From Deferribacteres bacterium (lineage in GTDB: Bacteria > Zhuqueibacterota > Zhuqueibacteria > Zhuqueibacterales > Geothermadaptataceae), in contig JACKDE010000005.1 in the NCBI GenBank assembly GCA_020633675.1, positions 248,001-312,000 on the forward strand: a stretch of 64,000 nt of DNA, given 5' to 3'. Positions 26,518-35,203 of this stretch are shown one piece after another; the stretch's first letter is position 1; the number at the start of each line of letters is the position of its first letter. Made by a program: the position numbers and the translations under genes. A model generated the notes under the pieces. The model made no database searches. It saw only the letters and a list, made by a program, of their open reading frames with translations, and was not told where the DNA came from.

Positions 26518-28071
26518 TCACCTCACCCGGCGCAGCTTCAGATAGAGCCAGTCAAAAACGCCGGATAGCGTGATGAGCAGGAACAACAATGAGCCGAGCG
26601 GCACCACCAGGATATACCATTTGCCAATCACATCGGCGAAGAAGCGGCCATTGTGGATTTCGAACAGGTAGTTCCATAGCGGCATGCGGTAATCGTTTTG
26701 CAGGGATTCAGGAAGCTGCAGCACTTCATAGTTGGAAGTAGCGTCGAACGCCAAAATGCCCTGCTCATGGGTATTGATCAAAATATCCCCCTGCGGTGTC
26801 TGAAAATAGCCGGTAATCATCTTCTCCGCCGGTCGAACCGAGGAAACCTCACCGGCTTCTTTGCCAGTCAGCATATCGACCGACGTGCCGGTTGCGCGCT
26901 GCCAATGGTACAAACCGTTGAACGAACCCACCAGATACCCGCCACTGCCGTAAGGCTCAAATACTGTCGCGCCCATCACAAAAATCGGCACATCAAGCTC
27001 GAGTTCGCGAAAAGGCTGCGAAAAATCCGCAGGTGCGGTCCACAAACCATCGGTCGCTGCAATCACCAGCTTGTCATCAACTGCATCGTACAACACATTC
27101 TGGATTTTTTCATGCCAGGGCGAATCCGGCAACGCGCCGGGATACCAGCTTCGCGCAACGCTGCCTTCTGCGATCACGGCGAGCAGTGGTGGCCGCATAA
27201 AAAAGCCGGTGCCCCCGATCAACAACAGAATGGCGGCAGTCCAAATACCGAGCTTGAGATGATACTTCAAAAACCATTTAAACAAACGCCGCATGGGTCG
27301 CGAACCTTGACGACGCTTTTGCGCATTTTCGCGTTTGCGCTTCCATGGGTAGTACCAGCTGTAAAACGCCGACAAGCTCAGGAAAAACATGACCACGCCA
27401 ACAGCATCGAACAATAGCTTGCCGGGCAGGCCCCATACCTTGCCATCGTGCAGGTCAAAAAACAGTTTTACCAGCGAAACGCGATTCTCAGAATTTTGGC
27501 GCATCAGGTTGATTTGCTCGAAATGCAGCCTCGCAGGCGGCAGTTTCGATCGATAGGCATGCGAATCGGTGAATATCATCAGCGCATCGCCGACAGTCAA
27601 TATTTTGCGCACCGGCTCAGGCTCCTCACCCAAATTCACAGGCTGCCATTGCTGTTCCGGCAGCGCACATGCATACAGCCCTCGGCTGGTTGCCGCTAGC
27701 AACAGGCTGCCAGCCTCGCCCTCATGCAGCCATAAATGACTGATTTTTCGATAATAGCGAGAATCCGGCAGGCCCTCTATCATCTCAGAAAACGTCACCC
27801 CGCCATCAGTAGAAATCCACGCTCCTTCCTTGCCTGCGGCATAGGCAATGTGGGAATTTTTTTGCGAATACACCAGACTCACGATTGCGCTGCGATTCCA
27901 ATTTTTAATATGGTATTGCGGGGGTACCAGCCATCCCGGCACCGAGACGCCCGAGATCATATCAGGATGATTCATCAGCACACCGGACAGGCTCATCCAC
28001 ATCAAAAACAAAACCAGGAGCAAACCGAGGTATTTATGCAGCCAGCGGGAGATGGTCAAAAGGCGTTTCAT
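26518..28071 (-). CDS. PepSY-associated TM helix protein with BNR-like periplasmic loops
   Basis: The 517-residue protein has an N-terminal helix (RWLHKYLGLLLVLFLMWMSLSGVLM) and later FDLHDGKVWGLPGKLLFDAVGV, KYHLKLGIWTAAILLLIGGTGFF and a final helix, the layout of PepSY-TM proteins often linked to iron uptake or ferric reductase function. Unusually, the first periplasmic loop contains an Asp-box (WISTDGGVTFSEM), and the second large loop also has propeller-like blades. It lies upstream of the giant BNR protein on the same strand, 285 bp apart with a MITE-like repeat between. Function is inferred only at family level. Confidence 0.75.
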   Translation of the reverse strand: MKRLLTISRWLHKYLGLLLVLFLMWMSLSGVLMNHPDMISGVSVPGWLVPPQYHIKNWNRSAIVSLVYSQKNSHIAYAAGKEGAWISTDGGVTFSEMIEGLPDSRYYRKISHLWLHEGEAGSLLLAATSRGLYACALPEQQWQPVNLGEEPEPVRKILTVGDALMIFTDSHAYRSKLPPARLHFEQINLMRQNSENRVSLVKLFFDLHDGKVWGLPGKLLFDAVGVVMFFLSLSAFYSWYYPWKRKRENAQKRRQGSRPMRRLFKWFLKYHLKLGIWTAAILLLIGGTGFFMRPPLLAVIAEGSVARSWYPGALPDSPWHEKIQNVLYDAVDDKLVIAATDGLWTAPADFSQPFRELELDVPIFVMGATVFEPYGSGGYLVGSFNGLYHWQRATGTSVDMLTGKEAGEVSSVRPAEKMITGYFQTPQGDILINTHEQGILAFDATSNYEVLQLPESLQNDYRMPLWNYLFEIHNGRFFADVIGKWYILVVPLGSLLFLLITLSGVFDWLYLKLRRVR

Positions 28072-28282
28072 GCTTTTTCCTGTACCAGAAATGATTTTTC
28101 GTTTTCACGTCAGGTGCAGTTCAGGCAACGCTTGTGCCAGAAAGAAGCTCAATAAAAAAAACGGATATAAATATCTGCAAATCAACTGAATAGGCTTTTT
28201 AAGCAGGAAGAGATCAATGGAGGTGACATTCCTATTTTTAGGAATTTCCGGAAATTTCAGGCAGGATTTCTCAAAATCCGTA

Positions 28283-28325
28283 ATGCAGAACGCGCGATCG
28301 AGACGGATGATCGCGCGTTCTGCAT
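28283..28325 (-). terminator. Perfect 17-bp stem hairpin after the doxX-type gene
   Basis: ATGCAGAACGCGCGATC and its exact inverse are separated by a 9-base loop. The hairpin begins 8 bp past the stop of the DoxX-type gene. On the minus strand a short TTTT follows a few bases later. Likely a terminator, though the T-run is poor. Confidence 0.6.
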
Positions 28326-28332
28326 CGAAGTA

Positions 28333-28797
28333 CTATTTTGCTGCGGTGAGCTTTTGATCGACTGAAGCTGCACCGCCACCTTTGATCATCAACACCACAG
28401 CCATCGCCATGGCCAGCAGGTGAAATTCAAAACCTTCACCCTGCAGATTGCCACCCCAGTTCATAAAAAAGCCAACCTGCCAATGCACGGTCAGGGTTGC
28501 AACCAGCATGACCATACCGACACCGAAGGCAGCTACACGCGTGAGCAGGCCCGTGATCAATCCGAGCGATCCGAAAAACTCCGCGATGATGGCGAGCAGA
28601 GCAAAAATCCACGGCACACCAATCGTCTCGGTGAACCAGCCCATCGTGCCGGTGAAGCCATAGCCGCCAAACCAGCCAAGCAGTTTTTGTGCGCCATGTG
28701 GAAAAATCACGATGCCCAACATGATACGCAAGATTGTTGAGGCGATATTATTGTCCGTCGCCAGCAGTTTTTGCCAGAAGTTTGCAGTGTTTGCCAT
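28333..28797 (-). CDS. DoxX family membrane protein
   Basis: A 154-residue inner-membrane protein with four hydrophobic helices. LRIMLGIVIFPHGAQKLLGWFGGYGFTG near the N-terminus is the family hallmark, followed by EFFGSLGLITGLLTRVAA and the short FHLLAMAMAVVLMIKGGG helix. DoxX relatives are often tied to thiol or oxidative stress. AAGGAG precedes the ATG by seven bases. It lies 65 bp after the marR-type gene and has a copy of the same operator in its leader, so it is a probable target of that regulator. Confidence 0.88.
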   Translation of the reverse strand: MANTANFWQKLLATDNNIASTILRIMLGIVIFPHGAQKLLGWFGGYGFTGTMGWFTETIGVPWIFALLAIIAEFFGSLGLITGLLTRVAAFGVGMVMLVATLTVHWQVGFFMNWGGNLQGEGFEFHLLAMAMAVVLMIKGGGAASVDQKLTAAK

Positions 28798-28827
28798 TTT
28801 CAGTTCTCCTTTTGTGAATAAGTTTCA

Positions 28828-28855
28828 TTTTATGTGTCACAACACACAATATTGC
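28828..28855. promoter_or_regulatory. Probable MarR operator upstream of the DoxX-type gene
   Basis: TTATGTGTCACAACACACAA, an imperfect palindrome of 20 bp. It agrees almost base for base over about 27 bp with the site at 29355-29383 before the marR-type gene. Two matching palindromes in the two leaders point to one regulator. Confidence 0.65.
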
Positions 28856-28862
28856 AAAAAAA

Positions 28863-29336
28863 TCAGTCCGTTTGGCTTGCGTAAACCTGTTCGCACAGAT
28901 CAGAGAGCAGCTGACATTGTTGTTCACTCAGCCTGGATGAGAGCATGGTGTTTTCGATATGCCGGATACGCGGGCGCATTTTTTCCAGCAAAGCGGAGCC
29001 CTTTTCAGTAATAACCGCAATCGAAAGTCGTCTGTCGTCCGGCGATGGCATGCGCTGTACGAGACCCATCTTCGCCAATCTGTCGATCAGCCGGGTAACG
29101 TCTGGCGCTGGTTCGATCATGCGAGAAATGATTTCGCAGCGCGGGTAGCCATGCGGATGCGCACCTTTTAAAATGCGCAAAACATTATATTGTGCAGCAG
29201 TCAGTTCAAACTCTGCACACACCACCGCCACTTGCTTGCGAACGAAATGTGCTGCGACCATTAAGTTTAGCAGCGCTTCCTGTTGGACGCTTTCGAAGCG
29301 CGATTGTTTGAGCCAGTGCTGTAAGGTAACGCCCAT
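28863..29336 (-). CDS. MarR family transcriptional regulator
   Basis: A 157-residue winged-helix regulator. ELTAAQYNVLRILKGAHPHGYP starts the HTH, CEIISRMIEPAPDVTRLIDRLAKMGLVQR is the recognition region, and SPDDRRLSIAVITEKG is the wing with the usual D-R-R. A C-terminal helix serves dimerisation. The start at 29336 (MGVTLQHW) is preferred because GGAG precedes it and because a longer product would be translated through the operator palindrome. It probably represses itself and the downstream doxX-type gene through the two matching sites. Confidence 0.9.
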   Translation of the reverse strand: MGVTLQHWLKQSRFESVQQEALLNLMVAAHFVRKQVAVVCAEFELTAAQYNVLRILKGAHPHGYPRCEIISRMIEPAPDVTRLIDRLAKMGLVQRMPSPDDRRLSIAVITEKGSALLEKMRPRIRHIENTMLSSRLSEQQCQLLSDLCEQVYASQTD

Positions 29337-29354
29337 ACTATCTCCATGAAGCTT

Positions 29355-29383
29355 GCGATATTGTGTGTTGCGACACATAAAAT
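29355..29383. promoter_or_regulatory. Probable MarR operator upstream of the marR-type gene
   Basis: TTGTGTGTTGCGACACATAA, a 20-bp imperfect palindrome about 20 bp before the chosen ATG. It matches the element at 28828-28855 in inverted orientation with two or three differences. Confidence 0.65.
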
Positions 29384-29596
29384 ATCCAAAATTTGTAAAA
29401 ATGCAAGAAAAATTTTCCGACGGAACAGCCTCATGACCTTTACAATCCATCGCGAGACGCTTGCAACTGGCTGGAAAAACCGCCAGTTGCAAGCGCAGAA
29501 AGGCTGGACTGCCGGTATTGTACAAGAGCGAAACTCATATCCGGTCGATCTGAGCACAAACGTTTTGTCGAAATTGCATCTATGGAAGGAACATCT

Positions 29597-31117
29597 ATGA
29601 AGCGTATTTGCAACAGCATTTGGCTTCTATTCTGGTTTTGCACTCTCCCGCTTTCTGCCCAGGATAACCAGGTCTACCAAATCTCCTTCGAAGGCATCGA
29701 TTATGCCTACAACATGGAATTCGACAAGGCTCTCAATCGATTTGACGCCATCATCAATATCGATCCACAAAATCCGCACGGCCACCTCTTAAAAGCCATC
29801 AGCCATTATTATCTCTATCTCGTCGACATGGAAAACAAATCGGCAGAATCGAGTTTTCGCGAGTTGGCCGCAACCACCAGCGAGGTGGCGCAAAAACGAC
29901 TGCAGCGCAACCGGGATGACCAGGATGCTATGTTTGCACTCGGCACCATCAACATGTATTTGGCCGCGTACTACGGCGAAAACAACGGCTGGATGCGGGC
30001 GTACTGGTATGGCAAAGAAGGTATCAACTACCTCGAAGCGTTAACAGAAAAAAATCCGGCGTATTACGACGCCTATCTCGGGCTGGGTTTGTATCATTAC
30101 TATGCAGCAGTGATGCCAAAGCTGGTCAAAGCGATTTCCTTTCTGCTGGGCGTGGAGGCGGACCGCAGACGCGGCCTGCAGGAACTGGAGGTTGCCCGCC
30201 AAAAAGGTACCTATGCAAGCGTGGAAGCAAAGTTCTTTTTAGGCTATATCTACCTTTATCTGGAAAAAAATTATCAAAAAGCCGTCTCCTATTTTCGCGA
30301 ACTGTGCGACGTTTATCCAAACAATCCGGTTTTTCGCATTGTGCTGGGGGACAGCTACCGAAAGTTTGGCAAGCACGATCTCGCTATCGCTGCATACAAA
30401 CAATCGGTTGCCGATCCGATTCTGAAGCGATTTCCCCGGCTGGTCAACAGTTCGCACTATTTGATGGGCAACATCTATTTTGAAAAAAATGATCTCAAAT
30501 CGGCCATCGAAATGTATGAACTTGCGGTTGAAAATGCCGCCAAATTTCCCAATGCAGACGATGGCGTTTATTCCTGGGGTCTGTACAAACAAGGCGAATG
30601 CTACGAAATGCTGGGCAGCCGCGAACTGGCGGAGAGTTTTTACAAGCGCGTTAAAAAAGATGACAATAAATTTGCTTATGAAAAGGCAGTATTCCGGCTA
30701 AAAAATCCCATGTTGAAAGTTGATGCGGATTTGATCCGTGCGCGCAATTATCTGATCACCCACCAGTTTGATGAAGCAATTGCAATTTATCGCGATGTCA
30801 TCCCGCAACTCTCCAGCACCGCAATAGAATATCCACTCGAAAGGTTGCCCGAGCTTTACTACAATATCGGCCGCGCTAAATTTGAAATGAAAGATTACGC
30901 CAGCGCTGTCGATGATTTTAAGAAGGTGCTTTCCATCAAGGAGACTCCGGAAAAATGGATATTGCCATGGACGCATTACCGCATCGGGCGCTGCTACCAG
31001 CACCTCGGTCGCGTTTCGGATGCGCTTACCCATTACAAGCTCGCCTATAAATATGATGACGGGGATCTGCGTTTTGAAATCGATAAAATCAATCGAGAGC
31101 TGAAAGGCAGTTTTTAG
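29597..31117 (+). CDS. Exported TPR-repeat protein
   Basis: The start at 29597 has AAGGA upstream and gives a clear signal peptide (MKRICNSIWLLFWFCTLPLSA, cleaved before QDNQ). The mature 485 residues are a chain of TPR-like helix pairs, e.g. AYNMEFDKALNRFDAIINIDPQ, YLEKNYQKAVSYFRELCDVYPNN, KFGKHDLAIAAYKQSVADP and LGRVSDALTHYKLAYKYDDG. No catalytic domain is visible. Probably a periplasmic scaffold. It is transcribed divergently from the marR-type gene. Confidence 0.8.
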   Translation: MKRICNSIWLLFWFCTLPLSAQDNQVYQISFEGIDYAYNMEFDKALNRFDAIINIDPQNPHGHLLKAISHYYLYLVDMENKSAESSFRELAATTSEVAQKRLQRNRDDQDAMFALGTINMYLAAYYGENNGWMRAYWYGKEGINYLEALTEKNPAYYDAYLGLGLYHYYAAVMPKLVKAISFLLGVEADRRRGLQELEVARQKGTYASVEAKFFLGYIYLYLEKNYQKAVSYFRELCDVYPNNPVFRIVLGDSYRKFGKHDLAIAAYKQSVADPILKRFPRLVNSSHYLMGNIYFEKNDLKSAIEMYELAVENAAKFPNADDGVYSWGLYKQGECYEMLGSRELAESFYKRVKKDDNKFAYEKAVFRLKNPMLKVDADLIRARNYLITHQFDEAIAIYRDVIPQLSSTAIEYPLERLPELYYNIGRAKFEMKDYASAVDDFKKVLSIKETPEKWILPWTHYRIGRCYQHLGRVSDALTHYKLAYKYDDGDLRFEIDKINRELKGSF

Positions 31118-31581
31118 CGCAACTCATGCAACCACTTCTGGATTAATTATCGATCCTGTCTTTTTGAGAGAACCTGCACTGGAATTGCTGGTTTCGCTGC
31201 AAAATCGAAACTGGATTTGGTTGGAATCCATCCCTGCTGACTGCAGTCGCGGAAACAAAGGGTGTTCTGAAAAAGCTCGATCATACGTATGTGCACGCCA
31301 GCTTAGATGATCTTTTTGCGCCTCCCGCTTTCACCAGATCGTTTCAATAGAATTCTCCGGAAACACATCCCTAATTGTTGCGATTACACCACACCTGTCG
31401 TTGTCCTTCACGCCTCTTTAAGCTTCCTTCGCCTCGGCTATTTTTCACTATCTCTCTTACAAACAGCACCTTAAGCGACAACCAGATATTTTGGTACACA
31501 AGTTGTGTAAGCATCGGTACCGCTGCTTGGTTCTGCGGCAAAACAAATGTCGAATGACTTAACGCAAATCAGGAGGACACA
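31118..31581. other. Intergenic region, nothing recognised
   Basis: About 460 bp. ORFs here are short and lack family resemblance. No repeat shared with the rest of the window was noticed. It should contain the promoter of the lipoprotein gene that follows. Confidence 0.4.
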
Positions 31582-33000
31582 ATGCGATCTCAAATCAGGA
31601 AAGCTTTACAAACTGTTGGCACCCCGCTTATTCTATCAGCTCTCATCTGGGGCTGCGAAAGCAATCCCGCTGACCCGAGTATTGTACCGGATGAGAACAC
31701 GACGGCCAATCAAGCTGCCCGGATCAGCGTCGATTTGTACAATACTGTCGCTTCGGTACAGACCGCAAGCGAATTCATGCGCGGCGCCGGTGAGAAAGTT
31801 GAGTTACAGGACGTGAACATCAACAATCCGTCCGGCGCATTTGCGCATGCCAAACGCGCACGTCAGGTCGTACTCGCTGATCTCGCAGCCCACGGCGCTG
31901 CCATCAACCACATCGACGGCATCGCTGCCGATTCGCTGCTGTGGCAAGTCACCAATCAGAAGCCATTTTTAGGCTACACAGAAACAGTGCGACTTTTTTA
32001 CGATGCGGCGACCGGCAAAGCGCGCCTTGAGGCGATCAAATACAATTTTGATAACAGGCACTGGCTGCAATACGACAGCGCCGCAATTCGGGCTGACCTG
32101 AACGGCACGCTCTTCGATGACAGCGATGATGTGCTGCTCTCGCTGCAGCAGTTGCAGCGATACAAGGCCGGTCACCATTTACAGCAAAAGCAAAGCACTT
32201 TTACGCCCGATGCCTATGCAGCCGGCAGTGAGCCGACGGGCGGCATTTTCGAAAGCACAACCATCTATAATGAAAGCAGCTTCATCCAAAAAACCGAAGA
32301 GCGCGCAGAATGGCATCAGGCCACTGGCGGTCAGTGGCAAAAAGCAGTCACTTACTCCGACGGCTCGAGCAGTTCCGAAAAAGCCATTTTCAACACAGAT
32401 GAAACCGGCAGCTTCGAAGAAGTGCGTCGTGACGGTACCAAAATATCCGGCACCTTTGACAGCGCTGAGCACGACGGCAACGGCAGCTTTTCGAAAAATG
32501 TCGCCTATCCAGTCGGCAGCGATCCAGTATCGATTGCAGAGTCCGGCACCTTCCGCATGGACGCCGATTCCAGTTTGCACGGCGCCTTCTCAAAAGAAGT
32601 GACATTCCTGAATGGTGAAGTGAGGCGCGAGAACGTCGTGATCGATGAATCGTATAGCGGAGGCCTCAAAACAACTCGCATCCAAATTGAAAACGCAGAT
32701 GGCAGCAATGGCGTGGTCGTGATGGAAGAGCGTGTCGACGGTGCGCACATAAAAGCCGAAGTTACCGAAGCGAATGGTGCCTTTTTTATCATCGAAATCG
32801 ACAGCTACTCGGATGGAAGCGCACGGCTGACATTTTCCGGCTGGCCGGACAAGCAATCTTTCGAAAACGGTGAAGCGCCAGCAGTCGAAGGCATTATCAA
32901 CTTCAACCCCGACAGCTCGGGAACCGGCACGATCACTGATGGCAACAACACACGGTCTGTCAGCATCGCTCCGAACGGAGGCCGGCAATTCGGCTCATGA
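31582..33000 (+). CDS. Hypothetical lipoprotein with beta-strand repeats
   Basis: GGAGG stands seven bases before the ATG. The N-terminal hydrophobic stretch ends in LIWGC, a plausible lipobox with Trp at -2, which is unusual. Residues 30-200 are mixed helical. Residues 210-420 repeat a G-x-F/H-x pattern of short strands (GGIFESTTIY, GSFEEVRRDGTKISGTFDS, GNGSFSKNVAYP, HGAFSKEVTF), like MORN or other beta-roll repeats. No family is recognised. It is followed by a terminator and then the Omp85 gene. Confidence 0.65.
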   Translation: MRSQIRKALQTVGTPLILSALIWGCESNPADPSIVPDENTTANQAARISVDLYNTVASVQTASEFMRGAGEKVELQDVNINNPSGAFAHAKRARQVVLADLAAHGAAINHIDGIAADSLLWQVTNQKPFLGYTETVRLFYDAATGKARLEAIKYNFDNRHWLQYDSAAIRADLNGTLFDDSDDVLLSLQQLQRYKAGHHLQQKQSTFTPDAYAAGSEPTGGIFESTTIYNESSFIQKTEERAEWHQATGGQWQKAVTYSDGSSSSEKAIFNTDETGSFEEVRRDGTKISGTFDSAEHDGNGSFSKNVAYPVGSDPVSIAESGTFRMDADSSLHGAFSKEVTFLNGEVRRENVVIDESYSGGLKTTRIQIENADGSNGVVVMEERVDGAHIKAEVTEANGAFFIIEIDSYSDGSARLTFSGWPDKQSFENGEAPAVEGIINFNPDSSGTGTITDGNNTRSVSIAPNGGRQFGS

Positions 33001-33020
33001 TCCATTGCTTTTTACCCGAT

Positions 33021-33066
33021 ACCGGGAGTTCAGCTTAAGGTGCGCCTCCCGGTGTTGTGTATTTTT
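33021..33066 (+). terminator. Terminator after the lipoprotein gene
   Basis: ACCGGGAG pairs with CTCCCGGT over a 17-base loop, and a TATTTTT run follows at 33060. Confidence 0.65.
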
Positions 33067-33137
33067 CACTTGCCCGGTCGTGCATTTGTTTTAAATTTAA
33101 AGAAGATCCGCTCAAACGAGCACCAAACTCCATTTGA

Positions 33138-34541
33138 ATGCGATATGCCATGCATACTCTCCAGCACATTTCCGACAAAACCAGCTTTTTGCAGCGAAAA
33201 TTATCTGCTCTGCCTCTGCTATTTTTTCTCGTCTGGGCGCAGCCTCCTGGTCCCGTTTTCCCACAAAACCAGCCAAAACACCAGGAATTGATCGTCGAAC
33301 AAATCGAGATCGTCGGCAATGACAAAACACATCGCGGCGTCATTTTGAGCTATTTGAATTTTGCCGAAGGCGATGCGATTTCGCCAGCACAAATCGAGCA
33401 AAGCTGGCAGCAGCTTGAAAACACTCATTTTTTCAAGGAAATCGAATTTTATACCCGGCCCGGCAGCGAAAAAGGCAAACTTGTTGTAGTGATGGAAGTG
33501 CAGGAGCGACGTTGGCCCTATTTTCAATTTGAAGGCGGCCACAGCGATCTAAACGGCTGGTATTTCGTGCCGGTCAGCCTGCGATTTGACAACCTTTTGG
33601 GCCACGGCAATTTCGGCGGTATCCGGATTTTTGTCGGTGACCGGCTCAGCAAGCTCTCTTTCAACTACTTCACGCCCAAGCTCTTCAGCGGCGCGGGCTA
33701 TCTCGATGTAGAGCTTTTTGGCGGCGGCAGGCAATATCTCTATTATCTCAATGCCCGGCAGGTTGTGCATCAGGTCGATTTCGGCGGCCTGAACGTGCGT
33801 CTCGGTGGCAATCACGGCTTGTTCAAACACATCAGTTTTGGCATGCGAACGTACAATTATCGTCCTCGCAGCACCGCAACTTTTTCAGAAAATGATTCCA
33901 CGATCACAGCCACTTCATTGCCCACAGCCATTGCAGACGGATTGACTGAAAAGCGCATCGCAGCTTTTTCGCTGGGATTGCACGCCGATTTGCGCGATCG
34001 TATCGCCTATCCGCTCAATGGTTTTTGGGGTGCAGTAACGGCAGAGAAGGCTGACAATGAGTTCAACAGCGAAATCGATTTCGAACGTTTCACTTTCGAT
34101 GCCCGATTTTACAAAAACTTGTTCGGCGGGCAGGTGTTTGCGCTCAATTTTAAAGGCGGCTTCGTCAGTGAACAGGCGCCATTTTACGAACGTTTTTATC
34201 TCGGTGGCGCCAATTCCGTGCGCGGCTATGCTGAACGCAGGCTCACCCCCATCGGTTATGCCAGCAAGTTGCTGCAAGGCAGTGCCGAGCTGCGCATTCC
34301 ATTTGCCGAGCCCAAAACGCCGAACCAATCGCCAGCCTATGCCGTGCTGTTTTTTGATATTGGCGGGGCCTGGCTGTCTTCGCAGGAACCGGATGCCAAC
34401 GAACTGTACAATTCGTTTGGTTTCGGGTTTCGTTTCAATGTGCCGATTATCGGCCTGACCCGCTTCGATTTTGCTTTCCCTGCAGAAACCATCGATAACA
34501 CCGACTTCAAGTTTCACATCAGCTTGGGGCACAGCTTTTGA
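33138..34541 (+). CDS. Omp85-family outer membrane protein with one POTRA domain
   Basis: After an N-terminal hydrophobic segment (LSALPLLFFLVWA, about 23-35), residues 50-125 form one POTRA domain (VEQIEIVGNDKTHRGVIL, FFKEIEFYTRPG, VVMEVQER). Residues 130-467 form the barrel. The conserved FYLGGANSVRGYAERRLTP loop, the R-G-Y lid-lock motif of BamA/TamA-type proteins, and the C-terminal beta-signal ending in SF are visible. With one POTRA it is shorter than BamA (five POTRAs) and closer to TamA-like or surface-antigen proteins. It overlaps the next gene by four bases. ATG 33138 or ATG 33150 may be the start. Confidence 0.85.
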   Translation: MRYAMHTLQHISDKTSFLQRKLSALPLLFFLVWAQPPGPVFPQNQPKHQELIVEQIEIVGNDKTHRGVILSYLNFAEGDAISPAQIEQSWQQLENTHFFKEIEFYTRPGSEKGKLVVVMEVQERRWPYFQFEGGHSDLNGWYFVPVSLRFDNLLGHGNFGGIRIFVGDRLSKLSFNYFTPKLFSGAGYLDVELFGGGRQYLYYLNARQVVHQVDFGGLNVRLGGNHGLFKHISFGMRTYNYRPRSTATFSENDSTITATSLPTAIADGLTEKRIAAFSLGLHADLRDRIAYPLNGFWGAVTAEKADNEFNSEIDFERFTFDARFYKNLFGGQVFALNFKGGFVSEQAPFYERFYLGGANSVRGYAERRLTPIGYASKLLQGSAELRIPFAEPKTPNQSPAYAVLFFDIGGAWLSSQEPDANELYNSFGFGFRFNVPIIGLTRFDFAFPAETIDNTDFKFHISLGHSF

Positions 34542-35203
34542 GACCAGCACGAATAAACACTTTTTGTTTGATGCTGCTTGCCTGGCAAAGCGTTGCCAGC
34601 CATGCCTGGGCTGTGCAGGACGCCGAGGTCAGAATCAAACGTGTGACACCGCGTGTGTCGCAGGCACGTCTCGCCGTGACAATTGAAATCGAGAATCTGT
34701 TCTCCGAAAAAATCATCGGCACCATTCGCAGCGGCCTGCCGTCGGTTGTTTTTGTCGATATCGAGCTCGCTGAAAAGGGCGGTCGACGCATTGCTCGCCA
34801 GCGCATTGTGCAGAGCATTTCGTACGATATCTGGCAGGAGCGCTACACTATTGAGCGCGATACGCTGCGGCGCACGCTTGCCAATTTTGACAGCATGCAG
34901 CAGGCAAGCAGCACGCTCCATGATATTGAAATGTCGGCATTAGCGCAGTTGAAGGGGCAACTCAGTTACGTGCTGACGGTCCAGGCTGGCATCTCGCCGA
35001 TCTCCGGCAGGCAATCGCAAAAATTCAGTTCGTGGCTGCAGGACTCCGATGAAATCCGCAGCGACGTTGGCTCGCAGGAACGCGCTTCCGGCTTTCAACT
35101 GAATTTGAGCAAACTGGTCTCTTTCTTAATCGGTGGCGACAAACGGCGCGGCAACACATCTCCCGAGCGCCGGATTGAATTTCGGATATCTGAACTCAAG
35201 TAG
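34538..35203 (+). CDS. DUF4390 family exported protein
   Basis: A 221-residue protein with a signal peptide (RINTFCLMLLAWQSVASHAWA) and the DUF4390 pattern AVTIEIENLFSEKIIGTIRSGLPSVVFVDIEL, then YDIWQERYTIER. DUF4390 proteins often sit directly before an NtrY-type kinase, exactly as here. The apparent start is TTG 34538, whose bases overlap the stop of the Omp85 gene (TTGA), and its stop shares a base with the kinase GTG. The set looks translationally coupled. Its role may be to inform the kinase about the envelope; that is inferred from context. Confidence 0.8.
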   Translation: MRPARINTFCLMLLAWQSVASHAWAVQDAEVRIKRVTPRVSQARLAVTIEIENLFSEKIIGTIRSGLPSVVFVDIELAEKGGRRIARQRIVQSISYDIWQERYTIERDTLRRTLANFDSMQQASSTLHDIEMSALAQLKGQLSYVLTVQAGISPISGRQSQKFSSWLQDSDEIRSDVGSQERASGFQLNLSKLVSFLIGGDKRRGNTSPERRIEFRISELK

